Source: an uncultured Actinomycetes bacterium (GTDB lineage Bacteria > Actinomycetota > Actinomycetes > Nanopelagicales > Nanopelagicaceae). Taken from it: a stretch of 14,943 nt of DNA. The position numbers and the translations under genes were made by a program. Shown here one piece after another: positions 13,885 to 14,943 of this stretch. Position 1 is the first letter of the stretch; each line of letters opens with the position of its first letter. Below the pieces are notes generated by a model. That model saw only the letters and a list, made by a program, of their open reading frames with translations. It ran no database searches and was not told where the DNA came from. Location: NCBI GenBank assembly GCA_903899145.1, contig CAIUHY010000055.1, positions 1 to 14,943 on the forward strand, written 5' to 3'.

Positions 13885-13890
13885 TCTCTG

Positions 13891-14718
13891 ATGGATCTCA
13901 TAGTCAGCCTTCAATGTAAAGACCAGCCGGGCATCGTGCACTCGATGACTACTGCAATCTTGGCATGCGGTGGAAACATCATTGAGAACCAACAATTCAC
14001 AGATACCGGCACAGGAATTTTTGTGATGCGTACCCGCTTTGAGACTTCAGGGTCACTTGATACTGCTACCAAAGCAATTACTGATGGCCTGTCTCATCTC
14101 AAGCCAACCCTCCACATTCGTCAAACCTCTACACATAAGCGTGCACTTGTTCTTGTGACAAAAGAAAGCCACTGCTTGCGGGATCTTCTTTATCTCCAAG
14201 AACTTGGCGAGCTTCCCATTGAAATTCCAGCAGTACTTTCAAACCATGAAGATTTACGATCTTTGGTGGAGTCACATGGTCTGCCATTTATCTATCTTGG
14301 AGAAGACAAAAAAGCATCTGAGGCCAAAATTCTTGAACTTGTAAAATCAGAAAGAATTGATTTTGTTGTCCTCGCCCGTTACATGCAGATCTTATCCCCA
14401 GAGTTTTGCCTAAAGATGAATGGCGCAATCATTAATATTCATCACTCATTCTTGCCAGGTTTTAAAGGTGCTAAGCCTTACCACCAAGCACATGAACGTG
14501 GCGTAAAGATCATTGGCGCAACAGCACACTTTGTTACTTCTGATCTTGATGAAGGCCCGATCATTGAACAAGATGTCGCTCACGTCACTCACAGCGCAAC
14601 ACCAGAAGACTTGATTGCTATTGGCCGGGATATTGAGCGCCGAGTACTTTCACGCGCCGTTAAGTTATTCGCGCAAGATCGCATATTTATTGTTGGGCAG
14701 CGCACAGTAATTCTTTAA
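13891..14718 (+). CDS. purU: Formyltetrahydrofolate deformylase
   Basis: PurU hydrolyses 10-formyl-THF to THF and formate, balancing the one-carbon pool and supplying formate. The N-terminal ACT domain (about residues 1-80, CKDQPGIVHSMT and CGGNI) is the usual sensor module. The C-terminal formyltransferase-fold domain (about 85-275) carries the catalytic Asn-His-Asp set: Asn182 and His184 in INIHHSFLPGF, and Asp220 in HFVTSDLDEGPII. The ACT domain separates it from PurN. At 275 aa the length is normal. It is monocistronic, with a TAGAAT box 6 nt before the ATG, and it converges on tRNA-Arg with 10 nt between them. With 5-FCL it is the second folate one-carbon enzyme in the window. Confidence 0.96.
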   Translation: MDLIVSLQCKDQPGIVHSMTTAILACGGNIIENQQFTDTGTGIFVMRTRFETSGSLDTATKAITDGLSHLKPTLHIRQTSTHKRALVLVTKESHCLRDLLYLQELGELPIEIPAVLSNHEDLRSLVESHGLPFIYLGEDKKASEAKILELVKSERIDFVVLARYMQILSPEFCLKMNGAIINIHHSFLPGFKGAKPYHQAHERGVKIIGATAHFVTSDLDEGPIIEQDVAHVTHSATPEDLIAIGRDIERRVLSRAVKLFAQDRIFIVGQRTVIL

Positions 14719-14728
14719 AAATATTGTG

Positions 14729-14801
14729 TGTCCCAGGCCGGAGTTGAACCGGCGACCTACCGCTTAGGAGGCGGTTGCTCTATCCACTGAGCTACTGGGA
14801 C
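14729..14801 (-). tRNA. tRNA-Arg (anticodon CCT)
   Basis: The 73-nt minus-strand sequence folds as a cloverleaf: acceptor GTCCCAG/CTGGGAC with discriminator A, D arm GCTC...GAGC, anticodon stem ACCGC/GCGGT around CTCCTAA (anticodon CCT, reading AGG), five-base variable loop AGGTC, and T arm GCCGG-TTCAACT-CCGGC. CCA is not encoded. It lies 12 nt after the Rieske gene stop on the same strand and may be co-transcribed with it. Confidence 0.95.
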
Positions 14802-14813
14802 TTGTTGGCTTAA

Positions 14814-14943
14814 TTAGCCAATAGTCAGAGTAGTAGCTGTTGCAGCCAATGGGAAAGAGTTTAAATTTTTCCTGAATCCAGGGACAGGACTTGATAAGAA
14901 TTTTCCATCGAGTGCAAAATTAGAGCCATGAGATGGACAGACC
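14814..14943 (-). CDS. Rieske [2Fe-2S] protein, C-terminal fragment (runs off window)
   Basis: The minus strand entering from the right edge reads 42 codons to a TAA (14816-14814). It contains the second Rieske cluster box CPSHGSNF (Cys and His ligands), followed by LDGKFL, a Pro-rich turn and PLA..ATTLTIG, the usual C-terminal strands of small Rieske domains. The first box (CxH) lies outside the window. The position that forms the disulfide in bc1-type Rieske proteins (CPCHG) is Ser here (CPSHG), so the usual stabilising disulfide is missing. Likely an exported electron-transfer protein, but the N-terminus, anchor and partner cannot be seen. tRNA-Arg follows after 12 nt. Confidence 0.88.
   Translation of the reverse strand, partial: VCPSHGSNFALDGKFLSSPVPGFRKNLNSFPLAATATTLTIG

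Noticed and set aside
13804..13995. Minus-strand frame of 63 codons over the purU start
   Set aside because: It overlaps the purU N-terminal ACT domain and the opposing promoter cassette; the shorter 39-codon frame at 13740-13859 fits promoter and spacing better.
14805..14821. Inverted repeat TTGGCT-TAATT-AGCCAA overlapping the Rieske stop, possible terminator
   Set aside because: The stem is only 6 bp and AT-rich in the loop, and no T-run follows on the minus strand; tRNA-Arg begins a few bases later. Chance palindrome is more likely.
1..14943. CRISPR arrays, insertion sequences, prophage or toxin-antitoxin modules
   Set aside because: No repeated spacers, transposase motifs, terminal inverted repeats or toxin-like small gene pairs were found; all space is filled by housekeeping genes.

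Overview
The window looks like a piece of core chromosome from a streamlined, mid-GC actinobacterium. The gene order matches the Mycobacterium tuberculosis Rv0991c-Rv1018c neighbourhood (FmdB-type zinc ribbon, 5-FCL, MoeA1/Glp, RimJ-like GNAT, GlpR/SepX, PMT, RsmI, MetG, TatD, KsgA/RsmA, IspE, GlmU, Prs), but base composition is only moderate (about mid-40s % GC by eye) and intergenic space is almost absent. This combination fits the freshwater acI / Nanopelagicales group ('Ca. Planktophila', 'Ca. Nanopelagicus'). That placement is inference: no rRNA or marker phylogeny is available here.

Layout. Positions 1-6644 (minus strand) are one tight operon read right to left: rsmI, metG, tatD, rsmA, ispE, tRNA-Gln(TTG), glmU, prs (only the first 18 codons of prs lie inside the window). 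Neighbours overlap, touch, or are at most 31 nt apart. Divergent from rsmI is a GT39 protein O-mannosyltransferase (6677-7984, plus). Converging on it is a minus-strand group, moeA/glp - rimJ-like GNAT - glpR/sepX (10325 to 7985). This corresponds to the gephyrin-like Glp/GlpR cell-division module of Corynebacteriales, and its Glp protein has lost an internal domain of about 110 residues. Divergent from glp is 5-formyl-THF cyclo-ligase (10359-10910). It ends tail-to-tail on a shared CTAG with a copC - copD/ctaG pair (13422 to 10907, minus). To the right are an FmdB-type zinc ribbon protein (13484-13732, plus), a very small unannotated ORF of 39 codons (13859 to 13740, minus), purU (13891-14718, plus), tRNA-Arg(CCT) (minus) and the C-terminus of a Rieske [2Fe-2S] protein (14943 to 14814, minus).

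How the genes work together. The left operon combines translation (MetG, RsmA, RsmI, tRNA-Gln), the cell-wall precursor UDP-GlcNAc (GlmU), isoprenoid synthesis (IspE) and PRPP supply (Prs). The middle block covers envelope biology: extracytoplasmic O-mannosylation and divisome scaffolding. The right block covers one-carbon folate metabolism (5-FCL, PurU) and respiratory/copper functions (CopC-like, CopD-CtaG, Rieske).

Main observations. (1) Six genes have a TANNNT hexamer exactly 6 nt before the ATG/GTG (PMT, moeA/glp, 5-FCL, GNAT, the 39-aa ORF, purU) and fmdB has one at 7 nt, which is the geometry of leaderless mRNAs. Several operon-internal genes and copC instead carry Shine-Dalgarno sequences. 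(2) Three divergent gene pairs share nearly identical start-to-start gaps of 31-33 bp with back-to-back -10 boxes. (3) Glp lacks a whole MoeA domain and its catalytic motifs are degraded. (4) The mature CopC-like protein contains no His, Cys or Met, so it cannot bind copper in the known CopC manner. No mobile elements, CRISPR arrays or phage genes were seen.
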